Shown: piece after piece, positions 14,580 to 26,319 of the stretch | Numbering within the stretch: the first letter of the stretch is position 1 | How the letters are laid out: each line of letters starts with the position of its first letter | Source: Bugula neritina | Taxonomy: Eukaryota > Bryozoa > Gymnolaemata > Cheilostomatida > Bugulidae | Length of the DNA: 64,000 nucleotides | Reading direction: 5' to 3' | Assembly: GCA_964035545.1 (NCBI GenBank) | Contig: OZ037768.1 | Span: 11,426,741 to 11,490,740, forward strand | Notes under the pieces: generated by a model | Seen by the model: only the letters and a program-made list of their open reading frames with translations | Databases searched by the model: none | Told to the model about the DNA's origin: nothing | Position numbers and translations under genes: made by a program

Positions 14580-16020
14580 CCATCAGTCTCATCAGCTTCT
14601 TCCCCAATATAAAGGTTCTTTTCAGACAATCCTTACATTGACAAACATCAGTGTATGCACTGCATTTGAGATTTTTGACATCCACATCTTGATATGTTGC
14701 AACTGGTCTTACAGGAGCAGTTTAAACTTTGCAATATACATGTTCAGGTGCGGAAGCTTGAATCATCTACTTTATATTTATGTTGCCGTGATTCTCAACA
14801 ATCTTTTCATAATGTTCTGGGGTAGTGCATCAATATAGGCTGTTGTCACTCTTCTCCAAATGGCTGCTTGATAATTTGATCTTTTTACATGCAAATTTAA
14901 TTCATCTTTTGTTGGAGGCAAACTCTATTAAGTTATTTTAGACTGTGAACAAAATACAGTGTATCAGACATTATCTATATATGGATTTCCTGCTCCATAA
15001 AGCTTATAGATAAATTGTTCTACTTCAGCCGCTGTAATAGCTTACAGCTTAAAATACTTCCCAAGGTGTTCAAAGTTTCCCATACATTATGGATATTTTC
15101 TCAAAAAAGAGTAGGCTGTGCGCTATCCTTTTCCATAAAAAGCACTATAGTCGAATAAAAACCTGTTAAAGCATGAAATCTACCAAGTGCTGCACACAAC
15201 TGCGGTTTGAATTTATTTGCTGCAATGTTGACATCCAAATATATAATATGATTATGGTTTCCTCACGCTATTTTTATTTTGTTACCATATATATTACTAT
15301 TATCTATATAACTGATGAATTGATTGCTAATATGCTAATAGCTATATGTAGCTAATACATATACTAATACTAATACTAATACTAATATAGTAATACATTA
15401 ATAATAGACACTATCTTTAATGGATACTTATTAACAAAATATATTTTCAAACAACAGACAAGATGTATAAAATAATATACAAAATTAATAAGTTAATGCA
15501 AATCAAAAGAATTTATTTATGTGCTAAATAACAAGCAATTGATCCAAGTTTATTTAAATATACATATATTTCAATAATATTAAAATAAGTTGCACATGAA
15601 AATAAATTTTACCAAAATAAATAACTAGTGTCTAAGTAGGAAATTTACCCTAGCCTCTATCTGGCATGACACCATGATTACCACACCCGTGAAAAAATAT
15701 AATTGGTAAGAAGGTAATGTTTTGGAAATAGCGAGACTTAGGATGAAAACATCAGTGTCTTGAGATTTGATTATTACACGTGAGATTATGATGTTCATAA
15801 GATATTTTGCATGTAACAAAGTTTGTGTATCTGCTTCCTCATGATCTAATTGTAAACATTTGAGTTGTGCTTTCTTAGGAATTCCACCATGTTTGTAAAG
15901 CTCTAACTGAATGCAATTTGCTTTTGGTATGCATCAACTATAATAACAATATTGTTCTCTAAAATATTTTTACTCCATGTTTCACACAAAAATGCACCAG
16001 TCTTAAACTCAGCTTATTTT
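14580..16020 (-). pseudogene. Decayed transposon-borne protein with EEADT / SxDTDV and Cys-rich C-terminus
   Basis: Read on the minus strand from about 15910 downward, one frame gives HEEADTQTLLHAKYL and then VIIKSQDTDVFILSLA, stopping at 15625. Further down (about 14930-14824) a frame gives SLPPTKDELNLHVKRSNYQ followed by AAIWRRV. From about 14733 down to 14660 comes a cysteine-rich tract (NCSCKTSC..., CGCQKSQMQC) whose continuation, TDVCQCKDC, is one frame off. This order (EADT...SxDTDV, LPPTKD..HV.R..YQ..IW, C-terminal Cys cluster) is one I recognise from long uncharacterised proteins scattered through fish, cnidarian, echinoderm and mollusc genomes. The SxDTDV part may be PIN-like. Frameshifts and a stop upstream of the EEADT segment mark it as dead. 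It lies wholly inside the TIR element, so it is probably that element's own gene. Confidence 0.65.
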
Positions 16021-16584
16021 ATTTGCTGATAAGAAATTATTATTTTTGTAACAAATGGCACACATGAAAAAAGTACATGCCTATGATCTTTAAATGAGGC
16101 AGCCCAAGGTCATTTTTCTAATGGGTGGTCTAAATATAACCATATTATATATTAAAAATTATAGGAAAGCTTTAGGGTATTTCTTCTGTAACTATAACTG
16201 AGATAAATTGGCTCTATAGTCATTATATCAAGATAGTATAAAAATATGCATTTTAACCAATAACATTGTTTTAAAAACCAAATTGCTTATGTATATATAG
16301 TTCAGCCTAAATTTATTGGCAAAGCTCAATTGTACACATTTAAAATATTATCTTCCGGAGTGCAGATCAACCAGCTCATGCTTCTCATTACTTTTTTGTA
16401 AAAGTAGTTATTATAATAAAAATGGTGAAGAAAATCATTGTCAGACACAGCTTTACTTATAATTCGCCTTTTTTATAGCCGATCAATAATAATGTTTGCC
16501 TTATAACTAATAAACCCATTCCTTTGCTTGTTTTCATCCATATAATCTACTTTTTCAGATTTTTTCACAAAAAAATCACTAAAA

Positions 16585-16985
16585 ATAAACTCAGAGAAGT
16601 GAAAAACACATCTATGATTATCTGCAAAATTTTTTGCTTGTATATATAATAAACTAGCTTCAATAATTTCAAAATAATATTTAATGAATTTAGACAAAGT
16701 TGTGGGGAAACAACTCCTGTAACATTTTAAAGAGTTTTTGTGACTAACCGGGTAGACAGAAAAATTTAGAGTTTTTATAAAAGAAAAGTGAAAAAAATAT
16801 CTATAATTATCAGCAAATTTATTTTGCTTATATAAAATAAATTAGCTTGAATAATTCCAAAATATTTAGCAGATTCACAAAAACGTTAAGAGAAAACAAC
16901 TCCTGATTAATTTTAAAAGTTTGAAGCGCTTTTGTGGCTAACTGGGTGCACAGAACAGTCTAGAGTTTTCACAGATTAATTAGGG
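16585..16985. repeat. Imperfect tandem duplication (~190 bp) in the right part of the TIR transposon
   Basis: Two diverged copies share, in order, a GTGAAAAA block, ATCAGCAAA/ATCTGCAAA, ACAACTCCTG, TTTTGTG.CTAAC.GGGT and TAGAGTTTT. The spacing between corresponding blocks is about 190 bp. This mirrors the duplicated left end, so both ends of the element have repeated internal sequence. Confidence 0.6.
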
Positions 16986-17520
16986 CCCTTCAAACTTTCT
17001 ATTTCTAAAAAAATTGCGTGGCCACCCCTCGAAGTGTAATGAGTGAAAGATAATTGGAGGTTACTTCTAGACTATATAAGCTTTACAAACTTGCTGTTAT
17101 CAAGTATAAATAGACATTGTTTAAATCTGTGAAAATTTTAAAGTCATTGTTTTATATTTTTACACCCATAGTTACTGGCAATGTTATCAGGATGCAGCAT
17201 GCAGTAAAGTTGGTCTCCTGGGTAATGCATACATGTTGTAGAATTATTTGCTACTCAACTATTCAGGGTTATTATGTAATTCTTGATTAAAACATTCTTC
17301 GCCACCCAGTCATATTATAATATCATCATTAATTATTACTATGTTACTTCCATCTCTTGCACATAGGTGTAATTTAAACAAAATCTAGTCATTCAATTTG
17401 AATAATTAAAATCAACAACTATATTGAATTTAGTGATCAAGCCAATAGTTCAATAAATGACTTTAATTAGATATAATGTATATAATGTATATATTGTATA
17501 TAATGTGTATATTGTATATA

Positions 17521-17627
<107 letters not shown>

Positions 17628-17755
17628 GAAATAAAATGAGATTTGATTAATATAATGGCATTTATTACTAGTAGTTTCGTACACAAGAACGATGTGCACT
17701 CGTCAGATAAATTAGCCACTAGAGCACTCTAGTAACGTTTTATAAACACTCATTT

Positions 17756-17758
<3 letters not shown>

Positions 17759-17826
<68 letters not shown>
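17759..17826. repeat. (TA)n microsatellite, ~68 bp
   Basis: A second pure TA run 136 bp after the first. The unique spacer between them (17623-17758) is GC-richer than its surroundings and has no recognisable function. Confidence 0.95.
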
Positions 17827-17829
<3 letters not shown>

Positions 17830-18983
17830 ACAAATGTATATTTTACCCCACCCTCACTTTACCCTAGGTATTAACTGTGAAACTCAAAAACAAAAAATAA
17901 TTACATTAATTCCTGTTTAAATTAGTTTTGAAAGAAATACAACTAATTAAACAACAGTTCAATTAATTTGCGATATAATTTAATACTACAATCTTCATTA
18001 CAATATAATACTTCTATCTAATCTATGATCAAATCTGGAATATAATTTCATCATTTCACTAACTACAGAAATATGTCATTAGTTTGTTAACAAGCAAGCC
18101 AAACTACTCTATTTTCAACCCCTACTGAAAATAGAAACTAAAAAATAATATCTTTAATTAACTATATTATTGTCATGGCATTTCCATGATTCACAGTTTT
18201 AACGAGATGGAATTCCTCAAAACATGTTTATATGTAAACCTGCATTTTAGTTTTACTGAGGGTTTTTAATATGTTGAAATTTAATACAACTATTTTTATG
18301 ATTTTATAATTTAACTTATATGTAATAGGATCTTGTACAAATAAACATATTTATTTATAGAGCTTTTATTTTACTGTAGTTTTTTCTAAAACCGAACTTT
18401 AGAAAATTTAAATTTGCATGGCACGTATAAGAAACATATTATTTAAAATGATACTATCAAAATTAGTCTAGTTTATATCAAAGTTGTAAGACAATCTCGG
18501 TTACATACGTGTATTTTATTAACATATAAGAAACAAGACATTGTACAGTAGAATCTCAAGATACTTTAAAGGTACAATCTTATAAATTTCCTTTGATCTT
18601 GTTTTACAAAAGAAAACTAGAACTTTAAGATTTTTCTTATAGTATGTGTGTAGAACTGTTTGTAGTGAGCTGTGCTTATTTCACATGCCAGCCTGTTAAG
18701 TGTTGTGAATCTACTAGTACTTTTTTTTTCAAATACAACATTTAATCTGTGGCCAGAATATAATATATACTATTCATAACGACACTATATTAAGGCACGC
18801 TACATGATATTGTATAACTACAACAATGTATTCTATGTAGTTAGAAAATAGTAGGTGACTTTGGGGTGGTTTTATAGGCTATTCACTTTAATGTTAAATA
18901 TAGGATAGCCAAGTGGTATGCAAAAGTTTACAGAAACTGCAGCTAAATAACATTAGGTATATAAAGCAAGCTAAGTATCTTAA

Positions 18984-19092
18984 TAACCGTCTTTCCATGG
19001 ATCGATCTCAGATTAAACTTGGCCAGTTCGATCTATGGAAAGATGTCACCCCCAACTCGGAGCTGCTTGTAAAACAATTCTACTTGAGTGGT
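18984..19092 (+). other. Exon-like open segment, function unknown
   Basis: A locally GC-richer stretch with an uninterrupted plus-strand frame, including SQIKLGQFDLWKDVTPNSEL and then LVKQFYLSG, followed directly by a donor-like G|GTAAAC at about 19092. The composition (few Asn/Lys/Ile runs, balanced residues) is unlike the random open frames nearby. I do not recognise the protein and see no partner exon. The same bases contain a 15-bp inverted repeat with one mismatch, about 18981-18995 against 19027-19041. It may be an orphan exon, a dead gene fragment or part of an unrecognised repeat. Confidence 0.3.
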
Positions 19093-19410
19093 AAACATAT
19101 TTGAAGATTTTGCTCTATAAGCTTAGTTAATTAACTGTCCTTTTAACATATTTGTTGAATGGACAACTCTAAGATATGTTAATATTTTGGTGTATATTCA
19201 GCACATTTGAATGAGGGAAAATAGTCACAACTAATTTGAATATCTATTCTTTGACACATGGAGAGTTCAATTTCTAGAGAGAGATGAAAATGTGTTAAAT
19301 CATTGGAAAATGAGCTTTTTGCTATTACTGGCTCTGCCACAAATTTTTGCTATTTATTAAAACAGTATTTATTGAAACAATAGCAACATGATTAGTATCC
19401 ACTCTCTAGA

Positions 19411-19611
19411 GAGCAGCCGACATCTAGAGGTTTATAGCACTTGCTTAGTAAACACGAAGTCATGGGTTTGAACTCCAGTGAAGGCCAGTGGTGATGTTAG
19501 GAAGAGCATCCAATCATAATTGCTCCTGTGTCACGTATTAATTATGAACAAATCTGTAGCCGCTTTAAAAAAAACTTTTTTATCAGGATTTCTCACAGGG
19601 ATAGTGAGCTC
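19411..19611 (+). mobile_element. tRNA-derived SINE, copy 1
   Basis: Starts with a tRNA-like head (GACATCTAGAGGTTTATAGCAC as A-box region, box B GGGTTTGAACTCC). Then comes a central block GATGTTAGGAAGAGCATCC with AATCATAATTGCTCCTGTG, and a tail ending TCTCACAGGGATAGTGAG. TTAGTATC occurs on both sides (about 19393 and 19612), a probable target-site duplication. Three other copies in this window share head, centre and tail. Confidence 0.75.
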
Positions 19612-19911
19612 TTAGTATCTAATCACTGTTCAGAAAACTTGCATATATAGAAGCAACATTATCAAAAAGTATTTTTTTCAGCAAATTTGCTGATATGAAA
19701 ACAAAATCATATAATACTAACTGAATGCAAAATATGTTATCCATCAAAGTTTACAAGTCATGACATGTTTTTAGTATTCCCCACCCAACGAAACCTCCTA
19801 GTGACCACTAAATACATACTCCAGAGAAGATTTGCTGGAGTCAAATGATTAAGTTCAAAAAATAATAAGCTGAAATTACATAATATAACAAGTTAGAAGG
19901 GATTAAGGGAA

Positions 19912-19990
19912 TCTGTCTATTGAGTTGTCAAATAATTGTATTGGTCTAGTGACTAGACCAATACAATTATTTGACAACTCAATAGACAGA
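19912..19990. repeat. Perfect palindrome, 39-bp arms around one central base
   Basis: The left arm begins TCTGTCTATTGAGTTGTC and the right arm is its exact reverse complement, ending GACAACTCAATAGACAGA; the single central base is G. No mismatch occurs in 39 pairs. A spacer this short is rare in natural repeats and difficult to clone, so it may be a fold-back junction, a quasi-palindrome made by template switching, or an assembly artefact. Confidence 0.95.
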
Positions 19991-19994
19991 CTCT

Positions 19995-20340
19995 AGTCGC
20001 TAGTGTCTACTTCCTTTTTGGAGCGAGGGCCACGGAAATGAAATGTTTCATGGTGAGGGCCACATTGTAATATTTAGCTTGGGCTGGGGGCCACAGCATC
20101 AGTAATTTTCAAATTACTTTACTCCAAATTCCCATGAATCATTGCAAAATGAAGTCTTAATAATTACTGCAAGCTGCATATGTTTTAGCATATAGAAAAT
20201 AAGACATTTAAAAGGTGGTTTTCCAACTTTAACTCATATACATGTGCAAAATAATTTTATCTGTTATGCATTTGAGGACCCCATAAATGTAGGCTGGGGG
20301 CCACATTCAGCCCTGAGACCGCCTGTTGGACAGCCCAGGT
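19995..20340. mobile_element. Probable non-autonomous hAT-like DNA transposon remnant
   Basis: Both ends carry GGGCCAC-rich blocks: TTTTTGGAGCGAGGGCCAC at the left, and GGGGGCCACATTCAGCCC at the right followed by CCGCCTGTTGGACAGCCC. This 'grey' pattern, ending near a GGACAGCCC/TGTCCAAC motif, resembles hAT-type elements in many animals. No clean TIR or 8-bp duplication was confirmed. The sequence stands out by its G+C against an AT-rich background. Confidence 0.35.
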
Positions 20341-20567
20341 TTAAAGGCTAAAATGGAGTTATACTTTTTTAAAAATCAAACCCTCTACATCACAATGTGT
20401 CAGTGTCATTTCCATATGCTTAATATTAATTTTTGATGCTATTGTAATGCACACACTTCTTTATACATCTTTTTTAATTGTTGAACTGCATGATATTGCA
20501 GCAAATAATGTGTTGCTTCATTTGGTATTTGTGGTAAATATTCTCTAATTTAGCATTTAGCAGATTT

Positions 20568-20581
20568 AGCTATATTTAGCA
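20568..20581 (+). repeat. Target-site duplication, left copy (14 bp)
   Basis: AGCTATATTTAGCA occurs immediately before the LINE fragment and again exactly after its 3' end (21372-21385). Confidence 0.85.
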
Positions 20582-21371
20582 CAAATAGAGGGAGGAAGGG
20601 TGGAAGAGAGATTAGAGGCATGGCGTGGACATCTAGAGGACGCAGGTCTCAAGGTGAGCCGGAAGAAAACTGAGCATCTTCCACCAAGGGAAAGCACCAC
20701 CAGGATCAGAATGAAAAGATATGACCAGGAAGACTACACTGAGCTACCAACAACAAACAAGTTCAAGTATTTGGGGACAGTGATAGATCAGGGTGGAGGC
20801 TGTGAGGCGGAAGTCACAAGAAGAATAAGTGCAGCGTGGGATAGATGGAGGGACCCATCAGGAGTTCTGTGAGATAAAAAAGTGCCTAAACAACTGAAGG
20901 TATTACTCTACAAAACAATCATAAAACCAACACTGATATATGGCAATGAAACATGGCCCATCACCCAGAGGCAAGAACATATAGAGGCAACCGAAATGCG
21001 AATGCTCAGACACATACAGGGAATAAACTGGGAGGATCATATTAGGAATGAAGACATAAGGAGCAAAGCTAAGGTTAAACCTGTGTCTAGGCATATGAGG
21101 AAGAGAAGACTTCAGTGGTATGGTCATGTGCAGAGGAGAGATAGTGAAGAGGATATTAGATATGTGACTGAGTTGAAAATAGTGGGGAAGAGAAAGAGAG
21201 GACGACCCAAACGAAGATGGATGGACACGATAGGAGATGATATGAAGAGATGGGATCTTAAACCAGAGGATGCAGAAGACCGAGAAAGATGGCAGACGCT
21301 GATAGAGATTGAAAACCTGCAGACCGGTCACCCGTACAGGACTACGACCGTATAGGTGTGAAAGGTGTGAA
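20582..21371 (+). mobile_element. 5'-truncated RTE-like non-LTR retrotransposon
   Basis: A 790-bp insertion bounded by 14-bp direct duplications and ending in a short tandem tail (GGTGTGAAA twice), both typical of target-primed insertion by RTE-type LINEs. Only the 3' end of the reverse-transcriptase ORF survives. Confidence 0.85.
20600..21355 (+). pseudogene. Reverse transcriptase C-terminal part (RTE-like LINE), one nonsense mutation
   Basis: One continuous frame encodes the RT thumb/C-terminal region: GLKVSRKKTEHL, NKFKYLGTVIDQGGG, RISAAWDRWRDPSGVL, then a TGA at 20870-20872 where related proteins have Cys (GVLCD). It resumes in the same frame with LKVLLYKTIIKPTLIYG, ETWPITQRQE, MRMLRHIQGINWEDHIRNE, RRLQWYGHVQRRDS, RGRPKRRWMDTI and a natural stop at 21353-21355. 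These blocks are characteristic of the C-terminus of RTE-like animal LINEs. The catalytic YxDD region is missing through 5' truncation. A single stop and no frameshift suggest a fairly young insertion. Confidence 0.85.
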
Positions 21372-21385
21372 AGCTATATTTAGCA
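21372..21385 (+). repeat. Target-site duplication, right copy (14 bp)
   Basis: Second AGCTATATTTAGCA, directly after the GGTGTGAAA tail of the LINE fragment. Confidence 0.85.
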
Positions 21386-24300
21386 GATTTAGCTATATTT
21401 ATCGCAAATGCATTTTAATCTTACTTCAAAATTGAAACGAATTTGAAAAATAGCAAAGTTTCTTTATTCGGTTTAGCTGTTACAAAATTATATGGCTACC
21501 AGAGATTATTCTAGTTCTTGTGTATCGATACAATATATTAAAATATTATTTAGTAGTCTACTATAAGTGGCTTATGATGACTTTGCACATGTGATATATT
21601 GTATAGCAGTATCTGATGGGCTCACTGTATTTTTTAGTACTGTTGTGCAGTGCCTTTTTTATAGACATTCTGGAGACTACAAGTTCCTTTAGTCTTCATA
21701 CATTTGTATATATAAATAATATTATCACAGTAAGAGCAATCAGTAGGAAAATCTACATACAAACGTATCATTGCATGTGTACATCCTGCCTAACAGCCTG
21801 CTGAGTGTTTAAGTAGAACTAGCTCTAACTAACTAGCAGCCTCAACTCCCAATCTCTAACTTAATGATTTATAACTCCTTGTTACTGGACCTAGGCTAAA
21901 CTTTATGAAATTCACTAGAAGCAGCACGGTGTTGGTGGGCATTGAGTGTCTGGAGTTGGGACTTAGAGTTCGAACACTGATGTCTATTATACAAATGCTG
22001 TGCTCAGTCACTCCAACTCAGTGCTGTTTCTAGAATATTCAAATTTTATGGGATGCATGTACAGTCTTTGGCTAACAACTGGATACAACTATACCAAAGC
22101 TAATATATATGTAAATTATATAGAGAGATTACTTCAGATTACAAATGATTATGGAATTATAAAAAGCAGCATTAATAAATTTTTTATTACTATCCTGCAT
22201 TATACATAACAGAAACATTCTCTCTTTGATAATTCATCAGCCCTTTTTTATAGCATTATTAAATTTTAAATAATTATTCTTGGTGCTCGTATAATAATAA
22301 ACAAACATGTGTAAAGTAAAGCTAAAATTTACCACCACATCACAAGACTTGTGTAAGATGATGGCTATTATACATAAATTTGCAGTAAAAAATACGACAC
22401 TGACTTGATCCAAGCAAATGTCAAGTCAGCATTCCAAAAACTCAAGATTTACACCCCTGAGAATCTTATATCACATTTGAGTGCGGTGAGACACTCTTCA
22501 GTATTGACTTCCATTCTCTTATTTTACTTAATATTTTGAAAGTTAATAAAGAGCTTCAAGTAGTAAAACTTTTTCAATGAATGGTTTGCTGGTCAATAGG
22601 ATTTTCGAACCAGATTCAAAATGATGACTACCAACACTATTTCTTCTCTGTTTTGAAGTTGGTATTTTCTAAGCTCATCATATCAGAACATAAAAGAGTA
22701 AAATTGTCCTGACTTTACTTAAGTTGCTATATGAGTTGCCCCCTCAATGTCAACATACGAATTTGACTTCTGAAGTATTTGATGAATGGTTGTTCATGTT
22801 TAAAACTTACTGTATGAATTGCTGTTTAAGTGACCATGTCAAACCCTACTCAGCATCTTATCTAAAATGTGGAAAGATTTGCTATCTCATTTATCAACAT
22901 ATAGGTGTAAAAAATTCCGTTCAACCATGTGTATTATGTTTTAATAACCTGCATTACTTCCAAGTGAACACTTTGACTCACATAAAATTTCCATAAAACC
23001 CTTGGAAAAAGTTGACGCCATTTTTGTTTTGAAACAATAATAATTATAAGATTAAGAAAAGGCAAGAATCAACATCTTTGCATCTGGTACACACAACCTA
23101 ATTTGGCAAGAAAACTTTGTAGATTGTGACTAGTTGCTTCTATACAAAATTAACCAGTTTCATTAGTGTTAGTTTAAACTAATACGATTCCTCTATATTA
23201 TAGGGTTACACTTGGCTGTAAACTTTCTCAGTTTTGATTTGATTTCTGGGTTTGTAGTAGTTTGTTGCACACCAGATAGACAATCTACTATTAAATTAAA
23301 CTAAAAAGACCCTGTAAATATACACCCACCATTTCAACCTTAAGGTGCTGTCGACATGCTACTTTAGAAACAATCTCCCTTGCTACTTGCATGGTGCTTA
23401 AATAAGCAGCACTTCCCATATTTCAGCCAGTCTTAGGGCACTATAATAAGTAGTTAATGCATTCTAACTGAAAAATATTAACAATTACAATATAACTAAC
23501 ACATATCCACAGAGAAGTATTGGAGAGTTTGAAAGAATGTAACATTGCCAGCTTTTTAGTAACCCAGTTTGTTATGATATTTATAAGTGACAGCAGTGTT
23601 AGCTGACATTGGATATGTGCTTTTCTTGTTTGACCTTCTGCTGTCTCTAGAGCACAGCAGCTGTTACATTAAAGGAGTATATATTGTTATTATATTAAAC
23701 CAACGATGCCATTATCACATCCAAGATTAAGTAAGACCTTAGAAGCAGCAAACGAAGCTGATATCATTCAAGAGAATTGATTAATTGTCAAATGCATACA
23801 TAATGTATCTAAAATAGTCAACTCGCATCAATTATATTTCTAGAAACTTCTCCAAACTGTAAGAGTGGGTGACGTGCGAATGTATTTATATCTAAGACTG
23901 AAGTGACGTATAAACTACATACAGGCCAAAAATAGATACAACTGTAGATTTTGGCTCTAGATTATCATCTCTACAGCTGTACTACAATGCCACTGGCTTT
24001 GTTCAGCCACTGGCTTTGTTCAGCCACTGGCTTTGTTCAGCCACTGGCTTTGTTCACCATATATATGCACCTCTCTACAAATATTGTCTATGGTAAAGAG
24101 CTACGACTATATGAACCTATATGCATACAATGATTGGAGTATTCAGTCCGTCTCATCTTATTATATCATCAGTCACCTCTTTTGGTTTCAGTACTAGTAA
24201 TTATTTCTATTTTGAAGTAAGCAAATAGCAGTAATTTATACCTTGTACACTGTAAATATATGCAATAGTATTACTACACCATTTACCTAGACTATTCCGC

Positions 24301-26130
24301 ATATTGAGTCAAAGAAGCAAGTTTTTCATCCAACGACCTAATTTATTGGAATTAGGAAAATCCTGTCATTGAACAACTATCTAAACTTTTTTGCTTCAAA
24401 TACATGAGAAAATTTTACTCAGCTTATAAAAAAACAAAACCTACTTCAAAAATACCAAAGTCAGTAAAATAAACTATCTCATCACCTTTAGAGCAGCAGT
24501 TATTCTTCAAAACTGTAACTGTTGAACTTTTTGGGAGATAGCCATATAGAAATTAGTTTTACAATTGAACTTTATATAGTGATATAGCTGTATATTCTAC
24601 CATAACAGCATTGGAGATGCAGAAACTGACCTCCATGTTATAGTGTCATGCAGTATACATAATTTATATACTCGGTATCAATAAATCATGACCAGTGCCC
24701 ACCACCAACATAACTACACCAGCTGGCCAAATATCTTTCAGCTCGTGGAAGGAAGGTAAATGGTTAGTAGGAAATTTATTGGCATTAAACTATTAAAAGA
24801 GATGACATTTGAGAAAGGTTACAAGTCAATTGTGTAGGCTTTACAGCTATCCACTTTAAATCGAAAATGTTTGCTATAGGATGTTACAATATAACAACTT
24901 TTAAGACAATGTTATGATTTATACAATATACATAATGTTTGTGCAAGTGTTATATACATTAGTACAATATATAGTATATACATAATTCATATTGAAATAT
25001 TGCACTCCACAATATTGCAGATCAACTTAAAATTTGCTGGTAAGTGACACTTCATTGACACAACCCTTATAAATATAAATTTCTATTATTATAATATTAT
25101 GGAATATTGTTATGGAGCAATTAATGCCATGCAGCAAAGTTTCGTATAGTTATTGTAGAATACAGCCTGCTTTCTCCATGAACTCTAGTCTACATTAAGT
25201 AACTCATCATATTCTATAAATTTTGAGAGCTAATGAAGCAAAGCAAGTTTTTTTTAGATAATTTCAACGAGGCTCTTCACATAACATGAGATTGATGATT
25301 GATAATGATATAATGCAGTCTATCCATGCTCTCAACTTTTCATTGTTTGTGAAGCTGCAGCTAGTTTAAACAAAATGGCCTAGCTGTGTAACATATGCAG
25401 GAAGCAAATTTCAAATACAGAAATATAAAATACTTTAGTTTTGGTAGCATAAACCACCTGTAAAAGTCTTCAAAAGCTGATTTCACTCAATAAATGTTAA
25501 GTTTTTTATAAAATATTTTTAGACCTAACAGAGTGAATGGTGCCAAGCAACACTCTGTAAGTTGGTAAAGCTCAGTTTTTTACATGAACATTACATCTCA
25601 AGTTCACAAATGAGGTTCATCACTAATCATGCACCTTTATTTACTAGCTCTAAGAATAGTAACAGCGCATAATATAATGCATATATGGTACAATTTTACT
25701 TATAACTTCAAATGTTGTTGAAACTTGATCTTAAACTAATAAACCCCTATTAATTAATTTACTAGTGAATTAGCTTCACTGATTCATATATTTAGTATAT
25801 TTACAAAGTGAATCATATATTTTTCTCCATAAACACCATACTATATAAAAATGATGTGTTTAAAACAAGTCCAGAAGTCCTTAACATGCAAAACTTTGAA
25901 TAATAAAAGCTTCTTGTCTTAAACTATGGAGTCAACCTCTAATTTGCTTAATATATATGCAACTACCAAGTTTATATCCATGATCTCAATTCGATTTGAG
26001 CATTTATGTTCACCTATAATTAAATCTGGCAACTCGACTATTACACGGTTCTCAAATACCTGACGTCAGTATTTAATACTTTTGGGAATTTTCATCTCTA
26101 CATAATCACAAACTGATATTGATGCGAACA
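21386..26130. other. Intergenic interval without supported genes
   Basis: Only short AT-rich frames and one small minisatellite (23990-24057) were seen. No splice-flanked coding segment or recognisable protein. Confidence 0.55.
23990..24057. repeat. 17-bp tandem repeat, four copies
   Basis: Four consecutive copies of CCACTGGCTTTGTTCAG, the last ending CAC in place of CAG. Near-identity means recent expansion. The period is not a multiple of three, so it is not coding as a repeat. Confidence 0.95.
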
Positions 26131-26261
26131 AGCTTAAAGCATTATGATTGGTCGTATATGCAAACAGGCTTGTGTTGCCTGCGTTTATATTATCAAATTA
26201 GCCGAGCCGTAGCGATTAGGTTTCTTTGTGTGAGATAGAAAGCAGCGGGAAAGCAGTCGCA

Positions 26262-26289
26262 ATGTGGCTTTATCTTTTTCTATGGCTAG
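26262..26289 (+). CDS. Candidate first exon encoding a signal-peptide-like start
   Basis: ATG at 26262 opens MWLYLFLWL and runs into a good donor, G|GTATGA, in phase 1. That is typical of a short leader exon of a secreted or membrane protein. The upstream 100 bp is GC-richer and promoter-like (inverted CCAAT, GATTGG, near 26146; GCAGCGGGAAAGCAGTCGCA before the ATG). I could not find a confident second exon. One possibility at 30418, after TTTTCAG, reads in phase as GKIVTIQDSKCLCTKNDGC and then HRL-stop, which would make a tiny secreted Cys-containing peptide; this is weak. Confidence 0.3.
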
Positions 26290-26319
26290 GTATGAACGAC
26301 CTACTCCGTAACGTTCGAA

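Larger units (their letters stand above)
13494..17074. mobile_element. DNA transposon with terminal inverted repeats and duplicated subterminal blocks, decayed
   Basis: The left end begins TAGTCTAGAAGTAACCT at 13494 and again at 13840. The right end is the inverted copy ending CTAGACTA at 17074. Inside the first 17 bp the ends stay recognisably similar for about 70 bp (shared TATTACACTT and GGCCAC blocks). The element is therefore 13840-17074, or 13494-17074 with a tandemly duplicated left end. TATA flanks both the 13840 end and the right end, and could be a short target duplication or part of the TIR. The interior carries remnants of one protein on the minus strand (described separately), and the right part has its own roughly 190-bp tandem duplication. 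The superfamily is not assigned. Being highly AT-rich and frameshifted, the copy looks old and inactive. Confidence 0.75.

Noticed and set aside
14479-14838. 119-codon plus-strand frame inside the TIR transposon
   Set aside because: It is antisense to the recognisable minus-strand transposon protein (Cys-rich tail, LPPTKD block) and has no protein similarity of its own.
19912-19990. microRNA precursor
   Set aside because: Perfect 39-bp pairing with a one-base centre lacks the loop and mismatches of animal microRNA hairpins.
20903-21331. 142-codon minus-strand frame
   Set aside because: Antisense shadow of the RTE-like reverse-transcriptase frame.
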